This document shows, piece by piece, positions 1 to 7,775 of a stretch of 37,600 bases of DNA. Source of the stretch: Deltaproteobacteria bacterium (GTDB lineage Bacteria > Desulfobacterota > RBG-13-43-22); contig JACRCK010000019.1 in NCBI GenBank assembly GCA_016219065.1, positions 1 through 37,600 of the forward strand, given 5' to 3'. The notes under the pieces were generated by a model. That model worked only from the letters and a program-made list of their open reading frames with translations. It did no database searches and was not told the DNA's origin. Numbering within the stretch: the stretch's first letter is position 1; each line of letters begins with the position of its first letter. Position numbers and translations under genes: made by a program.

Positions 1-498
1 AGACAAAAAAGCCTTTTCTACCTGAACCTTGGCGCTGTAATGGAGCGTGTTCAGCAGGATCATGACCCGATCGCTGGCCTTCATCTCCTTTAGAAAAATC
101 CCCGACAGGCCTTTGAAGGGGCCTTCATCGATCATAACTGCTTCCCCTTCGCTGAAAAAGGGGGACTCGATTTCCACATAACCGTCGATCATGCGCCCCT
201 TGATATTTTCCAGGAGATTTTCATCGATAATATAGGGAAATCCTTCTTTATTCCCGACAACCCGTTTGACGCCCCTCGTATATTTGATCATATGATAGTA
301 TTCGTAGGGATCGAACCGGGAAAAAAGGTAACAGGGGAACAAACCTTCAACTACCTCGGTCATTTTTCCACGGATTGTTTTCTTTCTTTTGATTTTAGGA
401 TTGAAAATTTCGATACCGGGGTGTTTTAGAAGTTTCTGGGAGACGATATCTTCCTGTTTAGATTTGGTATAAAGACAATACCAGTTTTCAGTAACCAT
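1..498 (-). CDS. RfaH/NusG-like transcription antiterminator (partial, 3' end outside window)
   Basis: The frame opens at an ATG at 498 and runs off the left edge with 166 codons visible. The translation begins MVTENWYCLYTKSKQED, which matches the N-terminal NGN domain of NusG paralogues (W-Y-x-L-x-T-x-x-x-x-E), and continues with PKIKRKKTIRGKM, EGLFPCYLFSRFD and TRGVKRVVGN, all typical of RfaH/UpxY-type proteins. The last part (about residues 120-160, GEAVMIDEGPFKGLSGIF) is a KOW motif. Such paralogues bind RNA polymerase and suppress termination in one or a few long operons, often for surface polysaccharide. Family size is about 165-180 residues, so only a few residues are missing. Its target operon should lie to the left, outside the window. 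A housekeeping NusG is unlikely because the sequence is divergent and no secE or ribosomal protein genes are adjacent. Confidence 0.85.
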   Translation of the reverse strand, partial: MVTENWYCLYTKSKQEDIVSQKLLKHPGIEIFNPKIKRKKTIRGKMTEVVEGLFPCYLFSRFDPYEYYHMIKYTRGVKRVVGNKEGFPYIIDENLLENIKGRMIDGYVEIESPFFSEGEAVMIDEGPFKGLSGIFLKEMKASDRVMILLNTLHYSAKVQVEKAFLS

Positions 499-936
499 TT
501 GTTTTTAGGTTGTTTATCAAATGTTCATTTTTTGAACTTATGTATAACAGGGAATTTTCGATATGTCAAGGACTAAAGCATATTTTGGCAAGGGTTTTGT
601 AGGAAAAATAATTAATCTAAATATAGGATAAATTACTACATTTACTGGTTGGGAACCCTGTCAGGCCGGTATGATTGCAAAAACAAACCTAAAAAAGGGT
701 TCGTTTTATTTTCACCTTAGTTCCTCCTCCGGAGGAATACCGGTCACGATCACTCTTTGTCCGAATTATCTAAAATGATCAATGGGTTGCTTTTTGTTGG
801 CCTATTATCAGGGCAATCCCTGGGTGAATCGACGATTGAAGGGGTCCGTACACAGGCCGTCAAAAACAAGAGTAAGGCTGCGCACGCCAGGATGCCGAAT
901 TTTTTAAACATCGGGTTTCCTTTGGGGCGAGTGACT

Positions 937-965
937 AACCAAAAAAAATTGAAATTTTTTTGGTT
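937..965. repeat. AT-rich inverted repeat, copy 1 of a dispersed element
   Basis: The element has AACCAAAAAAA on the left and TTTTTTTGGTT on the right around a short AT core. It is followed by GGAAAAAACCGTTGAACAA. The same core and flank occur in reverse orientation at 12646-12690, so this is a dispersed element and not a chance palindrome. Confidence 0.7.
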
Positions 966-1010
966 GGAAAAAACCGTTGAACAAGGACCAAAGAGAACGT
1001 AGTTTTTTAT

Positions 1011-1070
1011 TTAGATTCTTACCGCCATTGTTAGAGACAAATTCTCAGAACAATGGCGGTAAGAATCTAA
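1011..1070. repeat. Perfect 22-bp inverted repeat (hairpin)
   Basis: The left arm is 1011-1032 and the right arm 1049-1070, with no mismatch. The 16-base loop itself contains GAGA/TCTC. The arm, which starts TTAGATTCTTAC and ends CCATTGTT, recurs as a single arm at 12626-12647. There is no T-run directly after it and no gene ends here, so it is more likely part of a dispersed mobile repeat than a terminator. Confidence 0.75.
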
Positions 1071-1221
1071 ATCTAATTGAAAAAATTACAAATTTCTATT
1101 TTTTAGGCGCTCCCGACTGGATTAAGAAAATATAAGTATTATAATATCCTAATTAAACATTGCCAAGGTTTTTTAAGACGGGGGGAGTTGATGCCCCCTT
1201 GCTGAGGTAAGGAGGATAAAA

Positions 1222-1926
1222 ATGGCTTTAGTGGTCGCCCGGGCAATCTCCAAGGACTATACGTCCGGAGAAGTCGTTGTTAACGCCCTGAAAGATCTCG
1301 ATTTTGAGATTGAACCGGCTTCTTTCGTTTCTTTCGTGGGGCCATCGGGCAGCGGAAAGACGACCCTGCTGAATTTGATCGGATGTCTGGATAAGCCGAG
1401 TCGAGGCACCTTGCAGGTAGCCGGGGTGGATATAGCCAATCTGAACAGAAAGCAAGGTGCCCGGTTCAGAGGGACCAACCTGGGATTTATCTTCCAGGAT
1501 TTTAATTTGATTCCGGTGCTTTCGGTCTATGAAAACATCGAATACCCCCTGTTGATGGTTCAAAATGTCCCGGCCCCGGAACGATCTCAGCGGGTGAAAA
1601 CCCTGTTGGAGGCCATCGGCATGTCGGAGCAGCAGCATAAATTTCCGGATCAGATCTCCGGGGGACAGAAGCAGCGGGTGGCCGTGGCCCGGGCTCTGGT
1701 CAGCAACCCCAAGCTGGTGCTGGCCGATGAACCGACAGCCAATCTGGACAGCAAGACCGCCTACCGGATCATCGATCTGATGAAAAAGATGCGTGACCAG
1801 TATCAAACCACCTTTATTTTTTCCACCCATGACCAGAAAATCGTCGGGGAGGCCGAAATCATCTACACCCTGGAAGACGGGGAGCTGAAGGGTCGAGAGG
1901 CGAAAGGAGGACGTTCCCATGGGTAA
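1222..1926 (+). CDS. ABC transporter ATP-binding protein, LolD/MacB type
   Basis: A 234-residue ATPase of the LolD/MacB (MJ0796) family. Visible motifs are Walker A GPSGSGKTT at residues 40-48, the Q-loop FQDF at 91-94, the signature ISGGQKQR at about 145-152, Walker B LVLADEP at 165-171 and the switch histidine in STHD. The start ATG has a strong AAGGAGG about 7 bases upstream. It overlaps the next gene, an FtsX-type permease, by 8 bases, so the two are translated together and form one transporter. This family does not usually import solutes. It drives release of lipoproteins, lipids or peptides from the inner membrane, and the LolA-like protein and beta-barrel downstream agree with envelope export. 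The substrate cannot be read from the sequence. Confidence 0.93.
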   Translation: MALVVARAISKDYTSGEVVVNALKDLDFEIEPASFVSFVGPSGSGKTTLLNLIGCLDKPSRGTLQVAGVDIANLNRKQGARFRGTNLGFIFQDFNLIPVLSVYENIEYPLLMVQNVPAPERSQRVKTLLEAIGMSEQQHKFPDQISGGQKQRVAVARALVSNPKLVLADEPTANLDSKTAYRIIDLMKKMRDQYQTTFIFSTHDQKIVGEAEIIYTLEDGELKGREAKGGRSHG

Positions 1927-3157
1927 CCTGTTTAAAATAGCCGTTCGGAACCTGCGCCGCTATAAACGGCGGACCATCCTGACCGCCTCGCTGATCACCG
2001 TCGGGGTGGTCTTTGTCATCGTCTTTATCGGGGTCTCCGGGTCCTTTAAAAATATGATGGTCGGTCAGATTACCGATTCCATGTTGGGCCATATTCAGAT
2101 CCACCGCCAGGGATACGTCGCTTCCATTGACAATTTGCCGTTGAACTTGAATATCCAGGCCCAAGGGGCGGAAAGGTTGGAGGCCCTGCTCCGACGGCAG
2201 CCCGAAGTGGCGGCCGTTTCGCCGCGGATAAAATTCGGGGGCATGTTCAGCACCTTTGTGGAGACCACCAACATCCGCTTGAACGGCATATTTCCGGACC
2301 GGGAATTTCAAACGGTCCCGCTCCTGCCGGGCCGGGTCGCCCAGGGTAAAAAGACCCTGGCCCGGGGGGAAATCTACATCCCGGACCTGCTCCACAAGGG
2401 TATGGGGGCGAAAGTCGGGGATACGGTGGTGATCGTGGCCACCAACCAGGACGGTTCGGTAAACGGCAAACAGTTCAAAGTGGCGGGAGTCCTGGAAAGC
2501 GCCACCGGCCCGGGGGGCCGGGACGGTTACATCCATATCCTGGATGCCATGGAAATCCTGCGGATGGAGGTCATGGACATCAGCGAGTTGGCCATCCGCC
2601 TCAAGGATTTCGATGAACTCCACTCCGTTACCCGCCGCCTGGAGCAGCTGGTTGCCCGAGAAAGGAACCCCCAGGGGAAACCCCTTTATGAAGTCCATTC
2701 CTGGGAAAAGCTGTCGCCTTTCTTCAACATCGCCCGGATGATCGACGTCCTGACCTTTTTTATCAAACTGATGCTCATCGCCATCGTCCTGATCAGCATC
2801 ATGAACGTGATGATCATGGCGGTCTATGAACGCATTCGGGAGATCGGCACCATCTCCGCCATCGGCACCCTGCCGGGGAAGATCCGGTCCATGTTTGTCC
2901 TGGAAGGGTTTTGTCTGGGGGTTCTAGGGGCCGTAGTAGGTAACGTCATCGGGGGAATTATCCTCTATGTCATCAACCTGTCCCGGATCACCTTCGAATT
3001 CGGCCGGCAGAGCGGCTTCGTCCTGGCGGTCCAATTCAATCCGCGGGATATCCTGATGATTTCCCTGATCGTCATCCTGGTTTCCGTCCTGGCCAGCCTG
3101 CAGCCGGCCTTCAAGGCGTCGCGCATGGAACCGATCAACGCCCTGAGACACGTATAA
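1919..3157 (+). CDS. FtsX/MacB-type ABC transporter permease
   Basis: A 412-residue inner-membrane permease with the MacB/LolC/LolE topology. One transmembrane helix lies near the N-terminus (about residues 20-41), followed by a large periplasmic domain (about 42-275). Three C-terminal helices follow, at about 278-305, 325-350 and 375-395, and the protein ends in LQPAFKASRMEPINALRHV, typical of FtsX-fold permeases. The ATG lies inside the end of the ATPase gene (8-base overlap). With that ATPase it should form a mechanotransmission transporter that works on substrates in the outer leaflet or periplasm. LolC/E-like and MacB-like roles cannot be told apart from sequence alone. Confidence 0.92.
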   Translation: MGNLFKIAVRNLRRYKRRTILTASLITVGVVFVIVFIGVSGSFKNMMVGQITDSMLGHIQIHRQGYVASIDNLPLNLNIQAQGAERLEALLRRQPEVAAVSPRIKFGGMFSTFVETTNIRLNGIFPDREFQTVPLLPGRVAQGKKTLARGEIYIPDLLHKGMGAKVGDTVVIVATNQDGSVNGKQFKVAGVLESATGPGGRDGYIHILDAMEILRMEVMDISELAIRLKDFDELHSVTRRLEQLVARERNPQGKPLYEVHSWEKLSPFFNIARMIDVLTFFIKLMLIAIVLISIMNVMIMAVYERIREIGTISAIGTLPGKIRSMFVLEGFCLGVLGAVVGNVIGGIILYVINLSRITFEFGRQSGFVLAVQFNPRDILMISLIVILVSVLASLQPAFKASRMEPINALRHV

Positions 3158-3177
3158 AAGACAGAGTAAAACGGTAG

Positions 3178-3198
3178 GGCGCGATCGCCGAGCGCGCC
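3178..3198. repeat. Small GC-rich inverted repeat between permease and LolA-like gene
   Basis: The arms GGCGCG (3178-3183) and CGCGCC (3193-3198) can form a short hairpin in the 79-base gap inside the operon. There is no T-run, so I do not call a terminator. It could tune or stabilise the mRNA. Confidence 0.4.
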
Positions 3199-3236
3199 TC
3201 TAACAGAGATTGGAAAAGAGAGCCGAGGAGAATAAT

Positions 3237-3965
3237 ATGTTCAGATATTTTATAGCACTTATGACGATGCTGCTGGCGGTTCCGGCTTACGGTCTGGACG
3301 GCGCCCAGTTATTGAAGCAGGTGGACCGCAACCTGGCCCCGGAGTCGTACGAGGCCTACCGGAAGATCATCAACATCGAGCCGGACGGGAAGAAAAAGGA
3401 GTTCACTTATTTCACGATAAAGAAAGGGGCCGACAAGATCGCCGGCCTCTTTCTGGCCCCGGCCAGCGAGAAGGGCCGCACGACTCTGCGGCTGGGGGAA
3501 AATATGTGGCTGTATATCCCCAACGTGGGCAAGCCGATCCGGATCACCAGCTTGCAATCGGTGGTCGGCGGCGTATTCAACAATGCCGACATCCTGAACC
3601 TGGACTACACGGAAGAATACCAGGTGGAAAAAATCGAGGAAGCCGGGGAGCAGCAGCTCCTCCATTTAAAGGCCCGGACCAAAAACGTGGCCTACGACCG
3701 GGTCAAAATGTGGGTCGATAAGAATAAAAAGCTCCCCACCAAATTGGAGTGCCTGACCGAGGCCTCCATGCTGATCAAGACTATCTATTTCAAGGAAGTG
3801 AAAGATTTCGGCGGCGGCCTGGTCCGGCCGGCGGTGATCGAGACGGACAGCCCGCTGTTCAAGGACTATAAATCGGTCATGATTTTCGCCAAGATCAAGA
3901 AGCGGGATTTCAAGGACGAGGCCTTTACTCTGACAAACATGGGGAACATCGATTCCCTGCGGTAA
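3237..3965 (+). CDS. LolA-like outer-membrane lipoprotein-sorting protein
   Basis: I start this at the ATG at 3237, which has GAGGAG just upstream, rather than at the in-frame TTG at 3210. The 242-residue product then begins with a signal peptide, MFRYFIALMTMLLAVPAYG, cut near residue 19. The mature part has the LolA-like fold pattern seen in proteins annotated as outer membrane lipoprotein-sorting proteins: WLYIPNVGKPIRI, a central VDKNKKLPTKLE and many alternating beta strands. Such proteins carry lipid-linked cargo across the periplasm. Its place between an FtsX-type transporter and an outer-membrane barrel fits a three-part export route. The exact cargo is unknown. Confidence 0.85.
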   Translation: MFRYFIALMTMLLAVPAYGLDGAQLLKQVDRNLAPESYEAYRKIINIEPDGKKKEFTYFTIKKGADKIAGLFLAPASEKGRTTLRLGENMWLYIPNVGKPIRITSLQSVVGGVFNNADILNLDYTEEYQVEKIEEAGEQQLLHLKARTKNVAYDRVKMWVDKNKKLPTKLECLTEASMLIKTIYFKEVKDFGGGLVRPAVIETDSPLFKDYKSVMIFAKIKKRDFKDEAFTLTNMGNIDSLR

Positions 3966-3969
3966 AGGG

Positions 3970-4090
3970 GAAAGGCGTTTTCACCGCAAAGGCGCGAAGA
4001 ACGCAAAGAAACGATAAGACCGGACAGGATTAACAGGATTGAAAGAATTTATCAGGGCGGGAGGGGACAAACCCCTCCCCTACGTTTTTA
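3970..4090. repeat. Composite intergenic repeat block
   Basis: The gap holds several motifs that I know as widespread intergenic repeats in deltaproteobacterial genomes: CACCGCAAAGGCGCGAAG followed by AACGCAAAG; GGACAGGATTAACAGGATT; and a perfect hairpin GGGAGGGG (4059-4066) with CCCCTCCC (4072-4079). It ends in TACGTTTTTAGATTCG, which introduces a heptamer array. The same tail occurs before a heptamer array at 11170. The block sits directly before and partly within the start region of the beta-barrel gene. Confidence 0.7.
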
Positions 4091-4094
4091 GATT

Positions 4095-4129
4095 CGACGT
4101 TGGACGTTGGATGTTCGATGTTCGACGTT
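4095..4129. repeat. Tandem heptamer array, five units, at a gene start
   Basis: Five 7-base units of the form CGACGTT/GGATGTT run from 4095 to 4129 and are followed by CGTC. A second array of four units of the same type is at 11184-11211 with the same flanks on both sides. Here the array contains two ATGs (4111 and 4118) in different frames. The one at 4111 is in frame with the beta-barrel protein. Confidence 0.7.
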
Positions 4130-5433
4130 CGTCTATTTTCGTATTAAGTTTATTTTTATTATTTGCTTTATTTGGCATCGGTCAGATGGTCTGGGCGGCC
4201 GAGGAGTATAAAGTCGACCTGTCCGAAATCGAAAAAAAGGAATACCACTTCGGTGGCTACCTCGAGTTCCGGCCGATTTTGAGCGGAATCAATCATGGGG
4301 GCGCCCTCTACCAGGTCCGATATTTCAACCAGGAAAAAGGCAATATCCTGGACGAGTACAACGGTAAGCTGCAACTGGAGGGCAGCCTGGAAAGGGGGCC
4401 GGCCCGACTGTTCGCCCGGATCAATACCGATATCCAATACAGCACTCCGGATTGGACGGAAAAAACGAACCTGTACGAGGCTTTCCTGTCCCTAAAGCCG
4501 TCTTCCTCGCTGGTCCTGGATGCCGGGAAAAAGACCTTGAAGTGGGGCAAGGGCTATGCCTGGAACCCGGTGGCCTTTCTGGACCGCCCCAAAAATCCGG
4601 ACGACCCGGATCTGGCCCTGGAGGGTTTCACCGTTCTTTCCGCCGATTACACCCGAAGCTTTGCCGGGCCGCTCAAAACCCTGTCTCTCACGCCGGTCCT
4701 GATTCCGGTCGGCGATGCGATCAACGAGGATTTTGGAGACAAGTATTACCTGAATTTCGCCGGAAAGCTCTATTTGCTGCTTTACGATACCGACCTCGAT
4801 CTGACTTTTTTATCGGCGGGGAGCAGGACGCCCCGAATCGGCCTGGATTTTTCCAGGAACATCACCACCAACCTGGAAGTGCACGGGGAATGGGCCTGGA
4901 TCAGCCAGAATAAAAGAACGGCGGTGGATGAGAACGGCCGGCCCTCGGTAACGACAGCGGACGCCCAGAGCTATCTGCTGGGGCTCCGCTATCTGACCGA
5001 AAAGGATACTACGATCCTGCTGGAGTACTATTGGAACGAGGCGGGTTTTTCCACCCGGGAGACGGAATCGTTTTTTTCTTTCGTCCACGGGGCCTATGAC
5101 CTCTACCGCCAAACCGGCAACGCCGGCCCCATCCAGCGGGCGGCTAACTTTTCGCAGGGGCTCTACGGCCGGTTTACGCCCATGCAGAATTACTTCTACC
5201 TGCGGGTCAGCCAGAAGGAGCCTTTTGATATCCTCTACTTCACCCCGGCCCTGACCGGTATTTATAATGTGGACGACCGCAGCTTCTCCCTGTCGCCGGA
5301 ACTGCTCTACACCGGCTTAACCAACCTGGAAATGAGGCTGAGAGGGACCTTCCTGTCCGGAGACCAACTGACCGAATTCGGTGAAAAGCCGTACGAATAC
5401 CGGATCGAATTACGATTGCGCTATTTTTTTTAA
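4111..5433 (+). CDS. Outer-membrane beta-barrel protein
   Basis: I choose the ATG at 4111 because the 440-residue product then starts with a good signal peptide (MFDVRRSSIFVLSLFLLFALF, then VWAAEE at the cut site). The in-frame TTG at 4039 lies inside an intergenic repeat and would add 24 unlikely residues. The mature protein has alternating polar/aromatic strands throughout and ends in RLRYFF, with the terminal Phe used as a barrel-assembly signal. The segment KWGKGYAWNPVAFLDRP resembles DUF1302- or alginate-export-like barrels, which I cannot separate. It follows the ABC transporter and LolA-like genes and is probably the outer-membrane end of that route. No clear ribosome-binding site precedes 4111. 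The start codon is supplied by a tandem repeat. Confidence 0.82.
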   Translation: MFDVRRSSIFVLSLFLLFALFGIGQMVWAAEEYKVDLSEIEKKEYHFGGYLEFRPILSGINHGGALYQVRYFNQEKGNILDEYNGKLQLEGSLERGPARLFARINTDIQYSTPDWTEKTNLYEAFLSLKPSSSLVLDAGKKTLKWGKGYAWNPVAFLDRPKNPDDPDLALEGFTVLSADYTRSFAGPLKTLSLTPVLIPVGDAINEDFGDKYYLNFAGKLYLLLYDTDLDLTFLSAGSRTPRIGLDFSRNITTNLEVHGEWAWISQNKRTAVDENGRPSVTTADAQSYLLGLRYLTEKDTTILLEYYWNEAGFSTRETESFFSFVHGAYDLYRQTGNAGPIQRAANFSQGLYGRFTPMQNYFYLRVSQKEPFDILYFTPALTGIYNVDDRSFSLSPELLYTGLTNLEMRLRGTFLSGDQLTEFGEKPYEYRIELRLRYFF

Positions 5434-5807
5434 GGACGCACTGAAACCGCAACTCCGCCAGTCGAACGCCGTCGGGCCGGCCCGCCCGATGTTCACCCCG
5501 ATTGGAACCCACCTGGATCCCTGAAGAAATCCAATCCTGCGAATTGATGATCCCGATCAGGACCAACCCTATTACTGAAAGGCATCCCGTCGGCCGGGGA
5601 GATTAATCAGTTTCCCTGATAAAATACAGGATTTCTTTAGATAAAATACAAGTTTCCGGTAATTCCCCAAGAGTTTGCCCAAAAGTTATCATTGGACACT
5701 AAATTGGGGAGAGCTATCCAAAATCAAAAACAAATAATCATTCACAACATAGCCATCGTTTGAAAAATTTTGTTTGATTTTCAACCTAACGCAAAGGGGA
5801 TAGCGCA
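5434..5807. other. Intergenic region upstream of the cytochrome/porin operon
   Basis: About 370 bases without a gene. The first half is GC-rich and featureless. The second half is AT-rich and must carry the promoter of the 5808-10128 operon. It contains a weak -24/-12-like sequence (5693-5708). No terminator hairpin with a T-run was seen after the beta-barrel gene. Confidence 0.55.
5693..5708 (+). promoter_or_regulatory. Weak sigma-54-like -24/-12 element
   Basis: TGGACACTAAATTGGG has the GG (5694-5695) and TTG (5704-5706) spaced as in a sigma-54 promoter, but the normally invariant GC at -12 is GG. It is 100 bases upstream of the octaheme cytochrome gene. I record it because a near-perfect sigma-54 promoter and a sigma-54 activator are in the same window. 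On its own it is weak. Confidence 0.25.
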
Positions 5808-7082
5808 ATGAAAGGTTACGGGTGGGGGAAAATTTGGCCGTTGGTGTTGTCCATGATCCTGGTGGGAGCCTGCTCCGGCGAAAGAAAGGTGAATATCAAG
5901 GAGATTACTTCCAGCCCCAAGACCTACATCGGATCCGAGAAATGCAAAACGTGCCATCTGGAGCATTACGATTCCTGGAAAGGAACGCTGCACAGCCGCA
6001 TGCTCCAGGACACCAAGGTGAACCTGGACGCCTTGGTAACGGAGATCAATCCGGCCGTGATCCGGGCCGACCTGGAGAAAATCCCTGACCTCAAGGTCCC
6101 GGCCGCGCAGGTCTATATCCCCAAGGTGGAAGAGATCCGCTACACCATCGGCAATCAATGGAAGCAGCGCTACCTGGTGGAAAAAGGGGGCCTGCTCTAT
6201 ATCGCCCCGGTCCAATACAATGTCGATTCCGGGCGTTGGGTCAATTATCATGAAGATTCCTGGGATAAAAAACCTTGGATCAAGGGCTGCGGCGGTTGCC
6301 ACGCCACCGGTGTGGATATGTCCAAGAACTCCTTCAGCGAACCCGGCATCGGCTGCGAGGCCTGCCATGGTCCCGGATCGCATCATTACGCCCTGCCGAA
6401 AACCGCCGTTTTCGAAAAAAGGATGACCATCGCCAACCCCTCCAAGCTGCCGGCCGGGGTGGCCGTCCAGATCTGCGGGTCCTGCCATAACCGGGGAAAA
6501 TCCACCAAGGACAAAACCGTGGAATGGGCGGTAGGCTACCAGCCCGGGAAGGCCCTGGAAACTTTTTTCAAGTCCACCTCCTTTGCCGCCGGCGATGTGA
6601 AACAGATGTACGCCAATGAGTTTTCCAAGGGACATCACCAGCAGTATATCGACTGGCGACAGTCCAAACACCATACGGAGGGGGTTACCTGCACCTCCTG
6701 CCATTACGTCCACCAACTGGGGGTGCCCTCCACGAGGTCGCAAACCAAAAGCGCCGGATCCAAGGAATGCCTGTCCTGTCATTCCGTGATCAATAACAAT
6801 CTGGGGCATTCGATCCACTCCTTTGCCAATTGTGTCGGCTGCCATATGCCGCGGATTGCCTCCAGCGCGGAGTCCGGAGATCTGCACAGCCACGTCTTTG
6901 TGACCCTGCTGCCGAAGGACACGCTCAAGAACGATAAAATTCCCAACTCCTGTCAGACCTGCCATAAACACAAGGACGCCAATTTGGTCGACCTGCAAAA
7001 GCAGTTTGAGGCCATGTCGCAGCTTCCGAAGCCCCAGGGGAGAGTCATCGAAAATATAGTGAAGACCAAACCGGTGAAATAA
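5808..7082 (+). CDS. Octaheme c-type cytochrome lipoprotein
   Basis: A 424-residue lipoprotein: the signal ends in LVGACSG, with the lipobox Cys at residue 22. Eight CxxCH heme sites are visible at about residues 46, 161, 183, 223, 295, 321, 342 and 382. The spacing and CEACHGPGSHH resemble the cytochrome c554/decaheme-like families of extracellular electron transfer and nitrogen/sulfur respiration. The ATG follows AAAGGGGATAGCGC. The genes behind it encode an anchored triheme cytochrome, a cytochrome b and a porin, so this lipoprotein probably sits on the outer membrane or its periplasmic face and takes electrons from the inner-membrane module. The terminal acceptor is not shown by the sequence. 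A soluble periplasmic reductase role is possible. Confidence 0.9.
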   Translation: MKGYGWGKIWPLVLSMILVGACSGERKVNIKEITSSPKTYIGSEKCKTCHLEHYDSWKGTLHSRMLQDTKVNLDALVTEINPAVIRADLEKIPDLKVPAAQVYIPKVEEIRYTIGNQWKQRYLVEKGGLLYIAPVQYNVDSGRWVNYHEDSWDKKPWIKGCGGCHATGVDMSKNSFSEPGIGCEACHGPGSHHYALPKTAVFEKRMTIANPSKLPAGVAVQICGSCHNRGKSTKDKTVEWAVGYQPGKALETFFKSTSFAAGDVKQMYANEFSKGHHQQYIDWRQSKHHTEGVTCTSCHYVHQLGVPSTRSQTKSAGSKECLSCHSVINNNLGHSIHSFANCVGCHMPRIASSAESGDLHSHVFVTLLPKDTLKNDKIPNSCQTCHKHKDANLVDLQKQFEAMSQLPKPQGRVIENIVKTKPVK

Positions 7083-7100
7083 GGGTAGCGGGGACCTGTC

Positions 7101-7775
7101 ATGCGGTCACTTAGGTACTTCCTCTGTTGCTGTCTCATCGGGTACGCTCTTCCCGGGCCGGTTACGGCCCAGGAAGAGGTCACCTCCTCGATCGCCCGCT
7201 ATCGGGAACGGGAAATGAGCACCGGTTACTACGAGGATTTTGAGGTCAGACCCAGGTCCTATAAACCGTATGTGCAAATCCCGGAAGCCCGGAGAGGAAT
7301 ACTTGGGTTAGGCCCGAGCGCCGAACCGGTGCGCCGGCGGGCTTACCTGCAGGACTCCCACTGGGGGATCGATTTCTATGCCCAGCGCCGCTGTCTGGAG
7401 TGCCATGCCGAAAAGGCCGGCAATATCCACGTGGCCCGGGCCAAGATCACCTGCCGCCAATGTCACGGGGGAGAGCCGATCGCCAGCCTGGGGCAGTTTT
7501 ACTCCCCCATGAATCCCATCCGCCGTCACGCCTATGTCTGTGCCAAGTGCCACGAGGGGGCCGGCGCCTCTTTCGCCACCTATATTATTCATCCTCCCCT
7601 GCCGGCGGCGGCCCAAACCAGCCAGACCTTTCCCGCGCTTTTTTATGTCTTCTGGCTGATGGTGGCTCTGGCGGTCGGGACCTTTGCCTTTTTCCTCCCC
7701 CATACCTTTTTATGGGGCTTGAGAGAATTTTTTACCAAGGAGAAAGAACATGTCGAGCCCGGGGCCGAAGACTAG
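7101..7775 (+). CDS. Membrane-anchored triheme cytochrome c
   Basis: A 224-residue protein with an N-terminal signal peptide (residues 1-23), three CxxCH sites (about residues 98, 118 and 147) and one C-terminal transmembrane helix (about 181-203) followed by a short charged tail. The hemes therefore face the periplasm with a C-terminal anchor. It overlaps the following cytochrome b gene by 26 bases. The pair looks like a quinol dehydrogenase in which the cytochrome b oxidises menaquinol and this subunit passes electrons to periplasmic cytochromes. The product has a long Arg-rich stretch before the first heme with no recognised domain. Confidence 0.88.
   Translation: MRSLRYFLCCCLIGYALPGPVTAQEEVTSSIARYREREMSTGYYEDFEVRPRSYKPYVQIPEARRGILGLGPSAEPVRRRAYLQDSHWGIDFYAQRRCLECHAEKAGNIHVARAKITCRQCHGGEPIASLGQFYSPMNPIRRHAYVCAKCHEGAGASFATYIIHPPLPAAAQTSQTFPALFYVFWLMVALAVGTFAFFLPHTFLWGLREFFTKEKEHVEPGAED

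Larger units (their letters stand above)
499..1221. other. Long intergenic region between the antiterminator and the ABC operon
   Basis: About 720 bases without a convincing gene. It is more AT-rich than the flanks. It holds a perfect 7+7 palindrome with a 3-base centre at 721-737, an AT-rich inverted repeat at 937-965 and a long perfect hairpin at 1011-1070. A possible sigma-70 -10 box TATAAT lies at 1140-1145 but has no good -35 partner. The 81-codon frame at 757-1002 starts with TTG and runs into the dispersed repeat, so I do not accept it as a gene. The leaders of both divergent genes must lie here. Confidence 0.6.

Noticed and set aside
757-1002. 81-codon open frame starting with TTG
   Set aside because: It runs through the dispersed AT-rich repeat, has no good ribosome-binding site and no recognisable protein character.
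5781-6998. 405-codon minus-strand open frame
   Set aside because: Antisense to the octaheme cytochrome, which has eight CxxCH sites on the plus strand.
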